Shown: positions 62,316 through 64,000 of the stretch, one piece after another
Layout: every line of letters begins with the position of its first letter
How positions within the stretch are numbered: the first letter of the stretch is position 1
From: Pseudomonas sp. CCI4.2
GTDB lineage: Bacteria; Pseudomonadota; Gammaproteobacteria; Pseudomonadales; Pseudomonadaceae
Assembly: GCF_034350045.1 (NCBI RefSeq)
Contig: NZ_CP133781.1
Span: forward strand, 5,196,501-5,260,500
Reading direction: 5' to 3'
DNA: 64,000 nt
Notes under the pieces: generated by a model
Database searches by the model: none
What the model was told of the DNA's origin: nothing
What the model saw: only the letters and a program-made list of their open reading frames with translations
Made by a program: the position numbers and the translations under genes

Positions 62316-64000
62316 TTAAGGTAGAGTGCAAGTACCACCGCCCTGATTCATGGCAAAACGAACAAACCTCTGCGCCGCGTCAATGGGACCGCTGTTGTTG
62401 GTGAGCGTATAGCCGAGGGTTGCTCCATTTCGGCAAATTGGATACGTTAGTGTGTAAGGCAATGGAACTTCATAAAAACCCGCGGTTAACATTGCCTGAG
62501 TAATAGGAATATCAGTGCCAGTGAGTCTCGACGCTTCGATAGGCGCAGAGCTACCTGGGACGCTGGCATCACCACTGCTCACGCCCACAAAATCATAGCT
62601 AATCTTAGGCTCCCTTGTTAATTCAATATTAGTGACACCTCGAAGTGGAATTTGGAAAGTAGTGCCATCTATGCCGGAAGCCCGGGTGATTATGTTGCTA
62701 GCATTGGCGTCAGGAAAATAACCCTGTTCCAAGGGGAGGCCATCACCCGGGAGATCGCCGCTTGAAGTGACGGTTACTGTCTGAACCATTGATTTAACCG
62801 TCACCGAATTGGTACCATCCAGCACTCTTGTGATGGTGAAATATACGGGCACTGGGCCCGTAGAACCTTCGATAGTTCCCGCAAACGGAACGGGTATCGT
62901 TATATTGGCTCCTGTATTACTTGAAATAACGGTAACGGGGTTCCCAGCAGCAGCGGGAGGTGTGCCCCAGTACAGTTGAATCTCATCATCAAGTAGCCAA
63001 ATGGCGCTCAAGTCCACTCCAACACGAAAGATAGTTGCTGTTGCATCTTTCCCATAATCGGCTGGATTGATTGTGTTGACCGGGCTTGTACCGCACACGA
63101 CATCGGGTGCCTTGATGTTTTCATGCTCTGGCGTTTCCGGATCAGGGTCGGGATCAGGACCACCAGGCGTTGTAAGGTTCACGTTAACCAGCGTCTCCGG
63201 CGAATCAATACGCGGAGTACCGGCCCGTTGTAACCAATAACTAACGGCAAGGCCAGTCACCCTCGGAAATTGCGCGACCGTCACATAGGGTACTGCGATG
63301 CTTGCCAGCGGGTCGGCGTCTTTATCGCTGATGGGATACGGAGCAATCGTAATACCAGACCAAACAACATAAATATTGTCGCCTTCCGCCGCGCCATCAA
63401 AATGAGGAATTTCCACTCCAACGTCATCTACGGCATCGTTGTAGGTGATTAGACCGTCATCGTTTTCAGGCACCAAGGGCGCTGGTAGGTCGGGGAGGTC
63501 AAGAAATACGGGGACCATGACCAGCTCTGAAAGCTCGCTGACATTACCTGCCCAGTCCGTAACCCGGTAGCCAAAATATTTTGCGCCATCCGGGGTGGCG
63601 GCGAGGTCGTCCTTGGTAATGGTGACAGGGTTGGGAGTTTTAGGGTCGCCCACACCGAACGACGGCGTAAGATAAACGCCTTGGGTGTCGCTGGTTCCTA
63701 GCCAAAGTTGTATGTTGTCGTCCTGTTCACTGTCGAAAAAAGGGTCGACGGTAAGATTAAGCAGTCCGTTTACCAGATCACTCACGGTGATACCCGAAAG
63801 CTGGTCGTCTGTGAAAAATAGCGGTGGTAATTTATCACCGCCCGGCGCGCGCTGATCAAATCTGACGACCACTGGCAGGTTGGACAGTTGACCGTCTTCG
63901 GAAGCAGTGTCAAAAACCTCATACTCCAGAGTGACATCGACGTCGGTACCCTCAGGCGGAAAATCCACGACTTCGATGAGCAACTCAAACTCTTGAATAG
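62316..64000 (-). CDS. Second Ig-like-repeat protein, partial (5' end outside the window)
   Basis: The frame is open through the right edge of the window, so at least 561 codons are present and the true start is missing. Its visible beginning (VDVTLEYEVFDTASEDG ... DQRAPGG) aligns with residues about 85-125 of the 1114-residue protein (YYTLYDHEAEDLQ ... NRRVPGG), so only about 80 residues may be missing. Repeats of the same W.G type follow (IQLWLGT, YVVWSGI, IQLYWGT), separated by an Asp-Pro-rich linker (PGGPDPDPDPETPEH). The C-terminal 130 residues differ and end in a pair of Cys. The next gene starts 134 bp downstream on the same strand. Confidence 0.75.
   Translation of the reverse strand, partial: IQEFELLIEVVDFPPEGTDVDVTLEYEVFDTASEDGQLSNLPVVVRFDQRAPGGDKLPPLFFTDDQLSGITVSDLVNGLLNLTVDPFFDSEQDDNIQLWLGTSDTQGVYLTPSFGVGDPKTPNPVTITKDDLAATPDGAKYFGYRVTDWAGNVSELSELVMVPVFLDLPDLPAPLVPENDDGLITYNDAVDDVGVEIPHFDGAAEGDNIYVVWSGITIAPYPISDKDADPLASIAVPYVTVAQFPRVTGLAVSYWLQRAGTPRIDSPETLVNVNLTTPGGPDPDPDPETPEHENIKAPDVVCGTSPVNTINPADYGKDATATIFRVGVDLSAIWLLDDEIQLYWGTPPAAAGNPVTVISSNTGANITIPVPFAGTIEGSTGPVPVYFTITRVLDGTNSVTVKSMVQTVTVTSSGDLPGDGLPLEQGYFPDANASNIITRASGIDGTTFQIPLRGVTNIELTREPKISYDFVGVSSGDASVPGSSAPIEASRLTGTDIPITQAMLTAGFYEVPLPYTLTYPICRNGATLGYTLTNNSGPIDAAQRFVRFAMNQGGGTCTLP

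Noticed and set aside
49875..64000. Prophage or integrative element
   Set aside because: No integrase, terminase, capsid, tail or conjugation gene and no tRNA attachment site is visible, although the region is clearly accessory.

Overview
The window is a Pseudomonas chromosome segment, most like the fluorescens lineage. The evidence is GC-rich coding sequence, REP-type intergenic repeats around GCAGGC/CTGCTCCCAC, the N-acetylglutaminylglutamine amide (NAGGN) operon, minCDE followed by rluA and apeB, an actP/DUF485/betX block, and a CbrB/RpoN-controlled CrcZ-type small RNA. Much of the gene order agrees with what I remember of P. aeruginosa PAO1 around PA3454-PA3461 and PA3234-PA3255. Family names come from reading the proteins; no database search was run.

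Layout. 0.4-5.4 kb: a LapEBC-like type I secretion operon whose cargo gene is not in view. 5.5-10.5 kb: thiolase, polyphosphate:AMP phosphotransferase and mnmC. 10.8-15 kb: an AttEFGH-like ABC system ending in a lipoprotein. 15-15.7 kb: repeats only. 15.7-20.5 kb: the NAGGN osmoprotectant operon. 20.6-23.6 kb: yheU, a divergent csrA paralogue, ynfA, a short-chain dehydrogenase and small membrane proteins. 23.6-26.7 kb: actP, its DUF485 partner and betX. 27.1-28.7 kb: a GH17 membrane protein, followed by the CrcZ-type RNA (28.8-29.2 kb). 30.0-31.2 kb: an IS5-family element inserted just before a hydrolase-mlaA operon. 33.6-44 kb: DUF805, pirin, patatin, lpxL-type acyltransferase, minCDE, rluA, apeB and an MscS channel. 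44.2-50.8 kb: a GntR regulator divergent from a five-gene ABC uptake operon (binding protein, phosphodiesterase-like enzyme, two permeases, ATPase), then a HAD phosphatase.

50.9 kb to the end is accessory DNA. A zeta-toxin-like kinase gene lies between an intact HAD gene and a decayed second copy of the ATPase 3' end plus HAD gene. That second copy is bracketed by two related 75-bp hairpin elements. From 53.4 kb to the window edge all host genes lie on the minus strand: two very large Ig-like-repeat proteins without signal peptides, a small secreted DUF2599-like protein, and three lipoproteins (one broken) that share a Cys-containing C-terminal domain reminiscent of halovibrin. The broken lipoprotein gene joins the same kind of Ig-like repeats to that domain. 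It is split by a second copy of the IS5 element, and removing the IS with one 3-bp duplication restores a 507-residue reading frame. This cluster is the best candidate for an undescribed system: surface or secreted repeat proteins working with NAD-enzyme-like lipoproteins.
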